Assembly: GCA_902573565.1 (NCBI GenBank)
Contig: CACGKI010000015.1
Coordinates: forward strand, 1 to 34,315
Origin: an uncultured Prochlorococcus sp.
Lineage (GTDB): Bacteria; Cyanobacteriota; Cyanobacteriia; PCC-6307; Cyanobiaceae
Reading direction: 5' to 3'
Length of the DNA: 34,315 nt
The notes beneath the pieces were generated by a model. It was not told the origin of the DNA, did no database searches, and saw only the letters and a program-made list of their open reading frames with translations. Each line of letters starts with the position of its first letter. Position 1 is the stretch's first letter. This document shows, piece after piece, positions 26,573 through 33,965 of this stretch. The translations under genes and the position numbers were made by a program.

Positions 26573-28378
26573 ATGATTTTTCTTAAATCAAAAAAAAGGC
26601 TTATAAACTTGCTGATAGTTTTAATTTGTGGGTTAATAATTTTTACCTTAGGTTTAGGAAGCACAGGATTGGTAGATGAAACTCCGCCTTTATTCGCCTC
26701 TGCTGGAAGGGCAATGAGTGAATCTGGTGATTGGTTAACTCCAAAAGTCAATGGAATGTTTCGTTTTGATAAACCTCCACTAATTTATTGGCTAATGGGT
26801 TTCTTTTACTCATTACCGAAAAACGAGATTTGGGATAGTTTAGGGACAATCTCAGCAAGACTCCCTTCAGCCTTAGGATCATTATTTTTAATGTTGATGA
26901 TTGGAGATACATTGTTTTGCTGGCCACAAAGCGGTGATAGGCAATTTCTTACTCCAATAGTTGCATCATTAGGCTTTGCTCTTTCTCCATTCATAATTAT
27001 CTGGAGTAGAACTGCTGTGAGTGATTCTCTTTTAACTGGAACCTTAGGGATTAGCCTACTGTTGTTTTGGAGAAGAATGGCAAGTGAAAATAATGATCAA
27101 TGCATTTCCGCATGGGTATTTTTAGGGTTCGCAATTTTAACTAAAGGACCTGTTGCATTTGTTTTGGCAACATTTACTATTACATCTTTTTTAATAAGTC
27201 AGAGGGATTGGAAAAAGTTGCTCTTTAAAATAAAGCCTAAGAAAGGTTTTTTAATAGCAATACTTATAAGTGTCCCGTGGTATATCTTAGAACTAATTAA
27301 GGAAGGAAGACCTTTTTGGGATAATTTTTTTGGTTATCATAATTTTCAAAGATATACCTCAGTTGTAAATAATCATGCAGAACCATTCTGGTTTTTTATT
27401 TACATAATGATATTTGCTTCGTTACCATTCACACCTTTTTTATATCACGGTATCTTTGAAGCTTCTAAGGATTTCTTAAAAAGATTCAAGAAAAGTTCCG
27501 AGATCACTGAAAGCCTTTATACCTATTCTCTATGCTGGTTAATGTCAGTATTAATTTTCTTTAGTATTTCTGCAACGAAACTTCCAAGTTATTGGTTGCC
27601 CGCAATTCCAGCAGCAGCAATTTTAATCAGTAATAGCTTTATAAGCTTAAAAAATCAAAATAAAGCTTATTCATATTTGTGGACTATTAATGTTTTAATT
27701 TTGTTTGGAGTCTCTACAGCATTCTTTTTCTCAAATATTTGGTTAAGTGCAATAAATGATCCTGAAATGCCTAACCTTGGATCTGAATTAATAAGTTCTG
27801 GGATAATTTTTAAAGCCAAAATGTTCTTTTCTTCATTTACACTTCTTTCAATAATTTTATTTTTTTTAAAATCCAAAAATATATTACTTTACCTTCAAAT
27901 TTTACTTTTAATAGGACAATCTTTTTTGATGTCGCCAATTAGAAAATTGGCAGATACTACTAGACAATTACCTTTGAGGAATATCTCAAAATTAATTTTA
28001 GGTATTCGTGAAGGGAATGAAACTTTAGCAATGATAGGGATAAGAAAACCCTCACTACACTATTACTCAGGACAAATAGTTTTTTATGAACCAAATACCA
28101 AAGAAGGATTAATTAATCTTTCTGATAGGCTAAGTACTGATAGGAGAAAAAATTATCAGGATCAACCTGATTATGAATACAAATCTTTATTGGTTGTGAT
28201 AGATAAATACTCTTCGCGCGAACAGCACTGGTCAAATATTAATTATCAAAAATTGGGCGAATTTGGGATTTATAATTTATGGCGAATTCAAAAAAGTGAT
28301 TTGAATAGGTATTCGAAATTTTTAGTTAATACCGGTTATAAATCTGACTGGAAAAATAGAAAGGTTGAGAAATTTTAA
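26573..28378 (+). CDS. ArnT/PMT-like GT39 membrane glycosyltransferase
   Basis: A 601-residue GT-C enzyme with a dozen or so hydrophobic helices in the first 450 residues and a soluble C-terminal domain. Seen: the first-loop acidic motif in GSTGLVDETPPLF (Asp35-Glu36), then MFRFDKPPLIYWLMGFF (Asp66-Pro69), hallmarks of ArnT-like transferases that use polyprenyl-phosphate sugars. They glycosylate lipid A, proteins or other glycans on the outer face of the membrane. ArnT itself is about 550 residues. Its TAA stop overlaps the TAA of the convergent 83-residue gene within a shared TTAA. Confidence 0.85.
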   Translation: MIFLKSKKRLINLLIVLICGLIIFTLGLGSTGLVDETPPLFASAGRAMSESGDWLTPKVNGMFRFDKPPLIYWLMGFFYSLPKNEIWDSLGTISARLPSALGSLFLMLMIGDTLFCWPQSGDRQFLTPIVASLGFALSPFIIIWSRTAVSDSLLTGTLGISLLLFWRRMASENNDQCISAWVFLGFAILTKGPVAFVLATFTITSFLISQRDWKKLLFKIKPKKGFLIAILISVPWYILELIKEGRPFWDNFFGYHNFQRYTSVVNNHAEPFWFFIYIMIFASLPFTPFLYHGIFEASKDFLKRFKKSSEITESLYTYSLCWLMSVLIFFSISATKLPSYWLPAIPAAAILISNSFISLKNQNKAYSYLWTINVLILFGVSTAFFFSNIWLSAINDPEMPNLGSELISSGIIFKAKMFFSSFTLLSIILFFLKSKNILLYLQILLLIGQSFLMSPIRKLADTTRQLPLRNISKLILGIREGNETLAMIGIRKPSLHYYSGQIVFYEPNTKEGLINLSDRLSTDRRKNYQDQPDYEYKSLLVVIDKYSSREQHWSNINYQKLGEFGIYNLWRIQKSDLNRYSKFLVNTGYKSDWKNRKVEKF

Positions 28379-28626
28379 CAAAGCTTCTTTTTAAGAAGTG
28401 CGTTTTTAAGATCATCAAGACTGCACTTATTTGGGATATCGATTTCATTCAAATCTTCAAGTATTTCGAGATCGATTACAGAATCTTCGGCTAAGAAACT
28501 AAAAACATCATTGATGCTTATGCCCATATCATGGGCCATCTCTGAGATTAACCTTAGAGTATCCCTCCTCACAGAAATTCTGAGATCTACAGGGATATAT
28601 TCATTTTCAGGGTTAGCTGACTTCAT
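28375..28626 (-). CDS. Small RHH-like conserved protein
   Basis: An 83-residue acidic protein that I cannot name. The segment PVDLRISVRRDTLRLISEMA followed by HDMGISINDVFSFLAEDS has the strand-helix-helix look of a ribbon-helix-helix DNA-binding protein; the remainder (DLEILEDLNEIDIP then SLDDLKNALLKKKLC) looks helical and charged. No toxin partner gene is adjacent, so an antitoxin role is not supported. It is monocistronic and convergent with the GT39 gene. Confidence 0.6.
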   Translation of the reverse strand: MKSANPENEYIPVDLRISVRRDTLRLISEMAHDMGISINDVFSFLAEDSVIDLEILEDLNEIDIPNKCSLDDLKNALLKKKLC

Positions 28627-28702
28627 AATCTAAATCTTAAGACATTATGTAATTATCAGGACATTATCTTTACAATATTCATTAATCATGCGTTTAAAGT
28701 TT

Positions 28703-29623
28703 TTAGTTTAAAGCATGCATTAGAATTTTTAAGAGAGGAATTGTAACTATTGAAATTAAAGTTGTGGTAAAAAGTATTTTTGAAGCTATTTTTTGTTTTA
28801 CATCGTAGGCCTCTGCCATTAAAATTGTGGATATTGCTGTTGGGGTCCCTGCCTGAAGTATTACTGCTGATGATTGATAGAAGTCGAAATTTAAAAATTT
28901 GCTTATTAAAAAAACAAGAAAGGGTAGGATAAATAACTTTAATAAAATTGAAAATTTAATTTCCTCATTAAGATCAAAAATCTTACCTTTTTGATTTGTT
29001 ATTATTCCCAGTCTTGTCCCCACAATTATTATTGCCAAAGCAATAACTATTCTTGCAGGTATCCAAAGGTAATTGCCTAATATTTCATCTATTTGGAAAA
29101 GATATGCTAGAAGTACACCAATTATTCCTCTTGATGCAGGACTATTTATCAATGCGTTTAATAAGCCTTTGATATTTGGGATATTCTTATTTTTGGATTT
29201 TTCTTTAAGAAAAAAAGGTCCAAATATCCATGCAAATAGCGTTGTTCCTAAGTCAAATCCGATTGTGAAATTAATAGTTCTTGAAGGTAGAAGAGCCATT
29301 GCAATTGGTATTCCAAGAAATGATGTATTACCTATTAGGCCTGCCAACTGTAAAGTATAATTTGAAAGCCTATTTTTAAATATTGGGTTTATATTTACAA
29401 GAACTATTAAAAATCCAATTAGAGAGAATGCTAAAACAGAGCTTTTAATAAGGTTTATATCTATACCCTCTTTTAGTAAAAGACCCATGACGCTTAATGG
29501 AATGCCAAATCTTATTAAAGGTCTTGCAATATGTTTCGAAATCTTTGGATTCTTTTTCCCAAGAAAAAACCCAAAAGTTAAGAAAGGAATTATGTTAATA
29601 AAAAGAGAGTAGATGGAATTAAT
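28703..29623 (-). CDS. AEC-family permease with non-ATG start (first ATG is internal)
   Basis: A member of the auxin-efflux-carrier (AEC) permease family, with about ten membrane helices in two five-helix halves; the family moves small organic acids or similar solutes. Seen: NTSFLGIPIAMALL and AGTPTAISTILMAEAYDVKQ, the usual helix-break motifs. The first ATG (29488) gives 261 residues, but the same open frame continues upstream for 45 codons that clearly belong to the family's first helix (IPFLTFGFFLGKKNPKISKH then RPLIRFGIPLSV). The only stop is at 29624-29626, and the codon after it is ATT (29623-29621), followed by AAT-TCC. I therefore place the start at this ATT, giving 306 residues, a normal AEC length. 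Whether it is an unusual start, a recent ATG-to-ATT change or a sequencing error is open. Confidence 0.75.
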   Translation of the reverse strand: MNSIYSLFINIIPFLTFGFFLGKKNPKISKHIARPLIRFGIPLSVMGLLLKEGIDINLIKSSVLAFSLIGFLIVLVNINPIFKNRLSNYTLQLAGLIGNTSFLGIPIAMALLPSRTINFTIGFDLGTTLFAWIFGPFFLKEKSKNKNIPNIKGLLNALINSPASRGIIGVLLAYLFQIDEILGNYLWIPARIVIALAIIIVGTRLGIITNQKGKIFDLNEEIKFSILLKLFILPFLVFLISKFLNFDFYQSSAVILQAGTPTAISTILMAEAYDVKQKIASKILFTTTLISIVTIPLLKILMHALN

Positions 29624-29691
29624 TTAATATTTTATAAAGCAATATTAACTTGTCGTCGCACAGTCAAACAGTTTTTAAATGTATGAATAAA

Positions 29692-29916
29692 TTAAATTAT
29701 TTTCCATATTGCTTTATCAGGAATTAAAGGAGATTTATATAAATCATCTGGTTCTTTAGTCAAAACTCTCCAAGTTGGAACTCTACAAGTTACATAAGCA
29801 GGACTTTCTATTAAAACTCCTGGTTTCTCATCAAAGGTACAAGTAAACCCCTCTTTCCAAAAACCCCCATTGTTGAGACTACCTTTAAACCAAACCCAGC
29901 ATTTTGAAGTTTTCAA
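29692..29916 (-). CDS. Hypothetical 74-residue protein
   Basis: Not recognised. The product is rich in Trp, Cys and Gly at its N-terminal half (KCWVWFKGSLNNGGFWKEGF) and continues TCTFDEKPGVLIESPAYVTC and VPTWRVLTKEPDDLYKSPLI. The start is TTG (29916); no ATG is available in frame. Two Cys residues spaced about 18 apart (TC..., TC...) could pair or bind metal, but that is speculation. The composition looks like a real, folded small protein rather than noise. It lies between the AEC permease and the SemiSWEET gene, all on the minus strand. Confidence 0.55.
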   Translation of the reverse strand: MKTSKCWVWFKGSLNNGGFWKEGFTCTFDEKPGVLIESPAYVTCRVPTWRVLTKEPDDLYKSPLIPDKAIWKII

Positions 29917-29989
29917 GATCAGTAAAAATTTAGTTTTATAATATATAGAATTTGATTAAAATATTTATAATTTAATACAATAAAGATAA

Positions 29990-30259
29990 TTATAACTGAC
30001 TTGAAGTTTTTGAAAAATATATTTTAGAGATTAATATCAATAAATTTAAGATCAGAGTAATCAAATTTGCTATCAATATTGGTGTAGATGAAATTTTATA
30101 ACCGTAAATAATCCAAGACAAAACGCCGATAATAAACATTATTAATGTTGTCAAAGAAACATCATCTGCCTTTTTTGTTTTTAAAGTTTTTATCAATTGA
30201 GGTAGAAATGCAGCTGTTGTTAAAATTGCTGCAAAATATCCGAATATATCTACATTCAT
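29990..30259 (-). CDS. SemiSWEET (PQ-loop) sugar transporter
   Basis: An 89-residue protein with a single three-helix bundle. The N-terminal helix contains FGYFAAILTTAAFLPQLIKT with the conserved PQ motif, followed by KTKKADDVSLTTLIMFIIGV and LSWIIYGYKISSTPILIANL. This matches bacterial SemiSWEETs, which dimerise to form a sugar pore. Substrate unknown. It is 14 bp downstream of the AhpC/TSA-like gene, same strand, and may share its transcript. Confidence 0.88.
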   Translation of the reverse strand: MNVDIFGYFAAILTTAAFLPQLIKTLKTKKADDVSLTTLIMFIIGVLSWIIYGYKISSTPILIANLITLILNLLILISKIYFSKTSSQL

Positions 30260-30273
30260 AAAAAACTTTAAAA

Positions 30274-31008
30274 CTATTCTTTAGTTAAATCAGTCAAAAA
30301 TTCTAAGGGATCCCGCATGTTTGATGAATATCCAAGTACATCATTTGAAAAAAATTTATAAATTACTTGATTTTTATTGTTCAATAGAAAAGAAGCTCCT
30401 CTTTGAGGAAGGTAGTCTTCATTAAGAATATAGGAACTCCAATTCTGAATTATTTCATTCATGTTATTTAATCTAAATGTTGCCAACTCAAATGGTCTCA
30501 AATAACCATCCCCGAAAACCTTTTTAAAAGAATTTCCTGAAAATTTTAGAAATTTTAAAACTTCAATTTCGTCAAATTCTGAATAGATTTGTTTGGCTTT
30601 ACTGTCTCCGAGATAACCTCTAATAACTTCTTTGATTGTTTTAAAAGAATTTATACCTGATAACATCAAAAGCATATTGATCCAACCTCCTAAACCAATA
30701 TCTAATCCTCTTGAAACATTAAGATTATTATGAATTTGGTTATCCTCAACGACTATTAAATTTTCTTCTTGAAAGCCAGTAAATTTGCAAAATTTTTGTT
30801 TCCCATTTTTGTTACCAATAGCAATAGCAAAAATATCTAAATTTTTATCTTGATGATTATCGATAAAATTTTTTAAATTTATTGCATATTCAAAGCTATC
30901 AAAATCTCCCAATAAACCAAATAATACGATTAATTTAAATTTTTTCTGCCCATTAAAGTTAAATTCTTCAACAAGATTTTTGATATTACTTTGAAATTCG
31001 TCAGTCAC
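30274..31008 (-). CDS. AhpC/TSA-like (peroxiredoxin-like) protein
   Basis: A 244-residue protein of the cyanobacterial peroxiredoxin-like AhpC/TSA group. The first half has the thioredoxin-fold strand LIVLFGLLGDFDSFEYAINL, and the second half ends YLPQRGASFLLNNKNQVIYK and NMRDPLEFLTDL, which match the family's C-terminal strand and helix. The usual catalytic Cys near the first strand is absent: the position following LFGLLG is Asp/Phe. The only Cys is in QKFCKFTG. A redox function is thus doubtful. Start is GTG (31008), 17 bp from the Fur-like sites. Confidence 0.5.
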   Translation of the reverse strand: MTDEFQSNIKNLVEEFNFNGQKKFKLIVLFGLLGDFDSFEYAINLKNFIDNHQDKNLDIFAIAIGNKNGKQKFCKFTGFQEENLIVVEDNQIHNNLNVSRGLDIGLGGWINMLLMLSGINSFKTIKEVIRGYLGDSKAKQIYSEFDEIEVLKFLKFSGNSFKKVFGDGYLRPFELATFRLNNMNEIIQNWSSYILNEDYLPQRGASFLLNNKNQVIYKFFSNDVLGYSSNMRDPLEFLTDLTKE

Positions 31009-31024
31009 GATGTTTTAAATTATT

Positions 31025-31053
31025 TATAAATTATTCTCAAAAAAAAATTCTCA
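31025..31053. promoter_or_regulatory. Candidate Fur-type operator (two ATTCTCA half-sites)
   Basis: TATAAATTATTCTCA at 31025-31039 agrees with 11 of the 14 defined positions of the TGATAAT-n-ATTATCA (7-1-7) Fur pattern. A second ATTCTCA lies at 31047-31053, 14 bp after the first at 31033. A candidate -10 TATAAA (31064-31069) follows, so the sites would sit at the -35 region of the flavodoxin promoter. The sequence is AT-rich, so chance agreement is possible. Confidence 0.35.
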
Positions 31054-31148
31054 ACTTAGTTAGTATAAAATTTTACATGAAAAAGTTTTTAAAGAAATTA
31101 ATTTAACGTTTTTAGATTTTATTATTTTATTGTAAACATTTTGAAGTT

Positions 31149-31673
31149 ATGACTGTAGGAATTTATTACGCAACTACAACGGGGAAAACAGAAGATGTGG
31201 CTGATCGTCTTCACAACTTTATCTCTTCAGCAGAAGCACCTAAAGATGTATCTGATGTTGATGATCTTTCAGAATTTGAAGGTCTTGATGGAATTATCTG
31301 CGGGATACCTACTTGGAATACAGGTGCCGATGAAGAAAGGTCTGGAACTGCTTGGGATTCAATCTTGGAGGATATTGGTGAACTAAGTTTATCAGGAAAG
31401 AAAGTTGCAATTTTTGGTTTAGGAGATTCTTCTACTTACACAGAAAACTATTGTGATGCAATGGAAGAACTCCATAGCTATTTCACAAAAGCAGGCGCCG
31501 AAATGGTCGGTTATGTAGATAAATCTTCTTATACTTTTGATGAGTCTAAAAGCGTCATAGGAGAAAGCTTTTGTGGATTACCTCTTGATGAGGATAGTGA
31601 ATCTGATTTGACCGATTCGCGACTTGAAACATGGGCTTCTCAGCTTAAGAGTGAAATCCCCTCATTGGCATAA
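31149..31673 (+). CDS. isiB: Flavodoxin (long-chain)
   Basis: A 174-residue FMN protein that replaces ferredoxin as the acceptor from photosystem I when iron is scarce. Seen: FMN phosphate loop YYATTTGKTEDVADRL (6-21), the isoalloxazine-flanking WNTGADEERSGTAW (aromatic Trp) and GLGDSSTYTENYCDAM (aromatic Tyr). The long-chain insertion near residues 120-140 is present, as in cyanobacterial flavodoxins. It precedes the Pcb antenna gene by 143 bp in the same direction, mirroring the isiA-isiB iron-stress pairing in reversed order. Confidence 0.95.
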   Translation: MTVGIYYATTTGKTEDVADRLHNFISSAEAPKDVSDVDDLSEFEGLDGIICGIPTWNTGADEERSGTAWDSILEDIGELSLSGKKVAIFGLGDSSTYTENYCDAMEELHSYFTKAGAEMVGYVDKSSYTFDESKSVIGESFCGLPLDEDSESDLTDSRLETWASQLKSEIPSLA

Positions 31674-31816
31674 GCTTTCATAGATAGTACTTCGCCAATT
31701 TGTAACATTTGTTCTTTCATAATATGTTTTTTTTACATAAGTAATTAAATCTGTAAAGAACATGTAAAAAGAATAGCGATAAGCAATATGCTCAATTTGC
31801 TGTTTACTTAAATCAA

Positions 31817-32875
31817 GTGTTACAAACTTACGGAAAAACTGATGTCACCTATGACTGGTACGCAGGGAATTCTGGTGTTGTTGGCCGTTCAGGTAAATTC
31901 ATAGCTGCTCATGCTGCCCATGCAGGTTTAATGATGTTTTGGGCAGGAGCTTTTGGATTATTTGAATTAGCTCGATACGACGCCAGTATTCCAATGGGTG
32001 CACAGAAAGCAATTGTTTTGCCTCATCTAGCGGGTATTGGAATTGGTGGCATTGAAAATGGTGTTATTACAGAACCATATGGAATTGTTGTAATTTGCAC
32101 ATTACATCTAATTTTCTCAGCAGTATTGGGTGCTGGAGGATTATTACATTCCAACAAATTTGCAGGTGATCTTGGAGACTACCCAGAAAATAGTAAGCCA
32201 CAAAAATTTGATTTCGAATGGGATGACCCAGATAAATTAACTTTTATTCTTGGCCATCATCTAATTTTTCTTGGGCTTGGAGCAATTATGTTTGTTGAAT
32301 GGGCTCGTATTCATGGAATTTACGACCCAGCAATAGGATCTACAAGACAAGTTATTTACAATTTAGATATTGCCGCTATCTGGAATCATCAATTTGATTT
32401 TTTAAAAATTGATAGTCTGGAAGATGTTATGGGAGGACATGCTTTCCTTGCCTTCCTAGAAATAATTGGGGGTGTTTTCCATATTTGCACTAAACAATTT
32501 GGAGAATATACAGAATTTAAAGGAAAAGGATTACTTGGCGCTGAGGCAATTTTGTCATACTCAGTTGTTGGTGTTTCTTATATGGCTTTTGTTGCTGCTT
32601 TTTGGTGTGCTTCAAACACAACTATATATCCTGTTGATTTGTATGGAGAGCCCTTAAAGCTTCAATTTGAATTCGCCCCTTATTTTACTGATACAGTAGA
32701 TTTAGGTTCAGGAGCGTATAGCTCAAGAGCTTGGCTTGCTAATACTCATTTTTATTTGGGTTTCTTTTTCTTACAAGGTCATCTTTGGCACGCCCTAAGA
32801 GCAATGGGATTTGACTTTAAGAAAATTGGTCAAGCTTTTGACAATATTGAAAATACAAAAATTACTCAAAACTAG
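31817..32875 (+). CDS. Pcb chlorophyll-binding antenna protein (CP43-like, IsiA/Pcb family)
   Basis: A 352-residue six-helix membrane protein binding divinyl chlorophyll in the antenna of Prochlorococcus photosystems. Seen: GNSGVVGRSGKFIAAHAAHA at the start, LPHLAGIGIGGIENG, GHHLIFLGLGAIMFVEWARI, GGHAFLAFLEIIGGVFHICT and NTHFYLGFFFLQGHLWHALR, with the His ligands conserved in CP43. It lacks the large lumenal loop of CP43, as all Pcb/IsiA do. The start is GTG (31817), set by alignment to the Pcb N terminus. The pairing with flavodoxin suggests an iron-stress-induced, possibly photosystem-I-associated type; which Pcb paralogue it is cannot be fixed here. A strong terminator follows. Confidence 0.93.
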   Translation: MLQTYGKTDVTYDWYAGNSGVVGRSGKFIAAHAAHAGLMMFWAGAFGLFELARYDASIPMGAQKAIVLPHLAGIGIGGIENGVITEPYGIVVICTLHLIFSAVLGAGGLLHSNKFAGDLGDYPENSKPQKFDFEWDDPDKLTFILGHHLIFLGLGAIMFVEWARIHGIYDPAIGSTRQVIYNLDIAAIWNHQFDFLKIDSLEDVMGGHAFLAFLEIIGGVFHICTKQFGEYTEFKGKGLLGAEAILSYSVVGVSYMAFVAAFWCASNTTIYPVDLYGEPLKLQFEFAPYFTDTVDLGSGAYSSRAWLANTHFYLGFFFLQGHLWHALRAMGFDFKKIGQAFDNIENTKITQN

Positions 32876-32886
32876 TTCAATCTAAT

Positions 32887-32921
32887 AAAAAACCTCTCCT
32901 CTAACAGGGAGGTTTTTTTTT
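32887..32921 (+). terminator. Intrinsic terminator after the Pcb gene
   Basis: AAAAAACCTCTC (32887-32898) can pair with GGGAGGTTTTTT (32907-32918), 12 bp with one G-U pair, around an 8-nt loop, and a T run reaches 32921. It ends the flavodoxin-Pcb unit 12 bp past the stop codon, and the reverse complement also has an A-T flank, so it could act on both strands. Confidence 0.85.
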
Positions 32922-32951
32922 GTAGAATTGCTTTATGGATTCAAAAAATCA

Positions 32952-33605
32952 ATGGATAATCTAAAAGAAATTAATTGTAAGGAGATTTTTAGAAAGGCTT
33001 ATGAAAATCGTTACACGTGGAAAAACGATTTTAATGGTTACCAAGGTAAATGTATATTTTTGAATAATAAAAATACATATAAAGGTAACTTCTTTTTAGG
33101 TAAAGATTTTAAACCAAATATTCAAAAAATAGAAGATGAGAAAGTTGTTAAAAGTATTGCCTCGCAGTTATTTGAAGTATGTATACATAGGGTAAAAAGA
33201 GAATTCGAAGCAGTGCACTCAGAAAATAATTTTAATTTACTCAAAAATTCTGAAAGTGGGATTGAGATGATTGTTTCAGGTAAGAATGAAGGTGATAAAT
33301 ATAGAGTTAAAAATAACTGTATTAATATGGTCTATAGAAAAATTCATGGAATTATAATTGAAATTTTTGTTGAAGAATTCTTTGATACAGGAGTCGGTTC
33401 CCTTAGTAAAAAATACAGTAGTCAACAAATTAATCCAGATACACTTCAGACAAATTCCGAAAAATTGGAATACGAGGATGAATTTGTAAATGTAGGGAAA
33501 GACGATTATTGGATATTAAAATCGAGGACAATTAAATATTTAAACCAAAATCAAGAAGAAGAAATGCAAAAGTTTGTTTTCGAGGACCTATACTTATTAA
33601 ATTAG
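32952..33605 (+). CDS. DUF3386 cyanobacterial protein
   Basis: A 217-residue soluble protein of the cyanobacterial DUF3386 family. The N terminus CKEIFRKAYENRYTWKNDF and NGYQGKC is diagnostic. The middle contains the acidic EDEKVVKSIASQLFEVCIHR and the C-terminal part KDDYWILKSRTIKYLNQ. I choose the ATG at 32952: the TTG eight codons upstream (32928) overlaps the terminator's downstream flank and adds nothing conserved. Function unknown. Confidence 0.7.
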   Translation: MDNLKEINCKEIFRKAYENRYTWKNDFNGYQGKCIFLNNKNTYKGNFFLGKDFKPNIQKIEDEKVVKSIASQLFEVCIHRVKREFEAVHSENNFNLLKNSESGIEMIVSGKNEGDKYRVKNNCINMVYRKIHGIIIEIFVEEFFDTGVGSLSKKYSSQQINPDTLQTNSEKLEYEDEFVNVGKDDYWILKSRTIKYLNQNQEEEMQKFVFEDLYLLN

Positions 33606-33627
33606 GTTTTTTATTCAACTAACCTAA
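33602..33627. terminator. Weak inverted repeat between convergent stops
   Basis: TTAGGTT at 33602-33608 and AACCTAA at 33621-33627 form a perfect 7-bp inverted repeat with a 12-nt loop that spans the stop codons of the two convergent genes. A T run occurs inside the loop on the plus strand, not after the stem, so termination efficiency would be low. Confidence 0.3.
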
Positions 33628-33856
33628 ACCCTTTATCAAGTAGTTTTTGGTATAAAAGTCGTGCTCTAAAAGCTAGAATTTGTTCTTCATTTTCATTACT
33701 AATTACATGAAAATAGTTATTATCTAATTTATTTTTGCTAAAGCATACATTTGCTTCTCCTAATCTTAAAGTCCAGTTCTCTTCTTTGGCTAAATGTTGA
33801 TTAGGTCCAAGATCCCAAGGACATTTTTCAGGATATTTTTCTCTTTTAGAACCCAT
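33611..33856 (-). CDS. Hypothetical 81-residue protein
   Basis: Not recognised. It is a small, charged, soluble protein with KCPWDLGPNQHLAKEENWTL, RLGEANVCFSKNKL and a helical C terminus ILAFRARLLYQKLLDKGF. No membrane segment or signal peptide is visible. It starts at ATG (33856). The composition and the regular alternation of hydrophobic residues in the last helix support a real gene. It is convergent with the DUF3386 gene, 5 bp apart. Confidence 0.55.
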   Translation of the reverse strand: MGSKREKYPEKCPWDLGPNQHLAKEENWTLRLGEANVCFSKNKLDNNYFHVISNENEEQILAFRARLLYQKLLDKGFRLVE

Positions 33857-33965
33857 ATTAATAATTTTAACTACCCAATATTAGTAAAAATTTAAAACTA
33901 TGGCTATGGAAAATAGTTGTTAACTTTTTTATGGAGTTGTTGATTAGTTAATTGCAATTAAAAAT

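Noticed and set aside
28375..28626. The RHH-like protein as an antitoxin of a toxin-antitoxin pair
   Set aside because: No small toxin-like gene (RelE, MazF, PIN or Fic) is adjacent on either side; neighbours are a glycosyltransferase and a permease.
31674..31816. Possible NtcA site or Fur box directly before the Pcb gene
   Set aside because: GTA-N8-GTA (about 31756-31769) lacks the TAC half of the NtcA pattern, and no 7-1-7 Fur match was found. A weak palindrome AGCAATATGCT in AT-rich DNA is not enough to call.
32928..32951. TTG start for the DUF3386 gene
   Set aside because: It would begin at the edge of the terminator stem-loop and adds eight non-conserved residues; the ATG at 32952 fits the family start.
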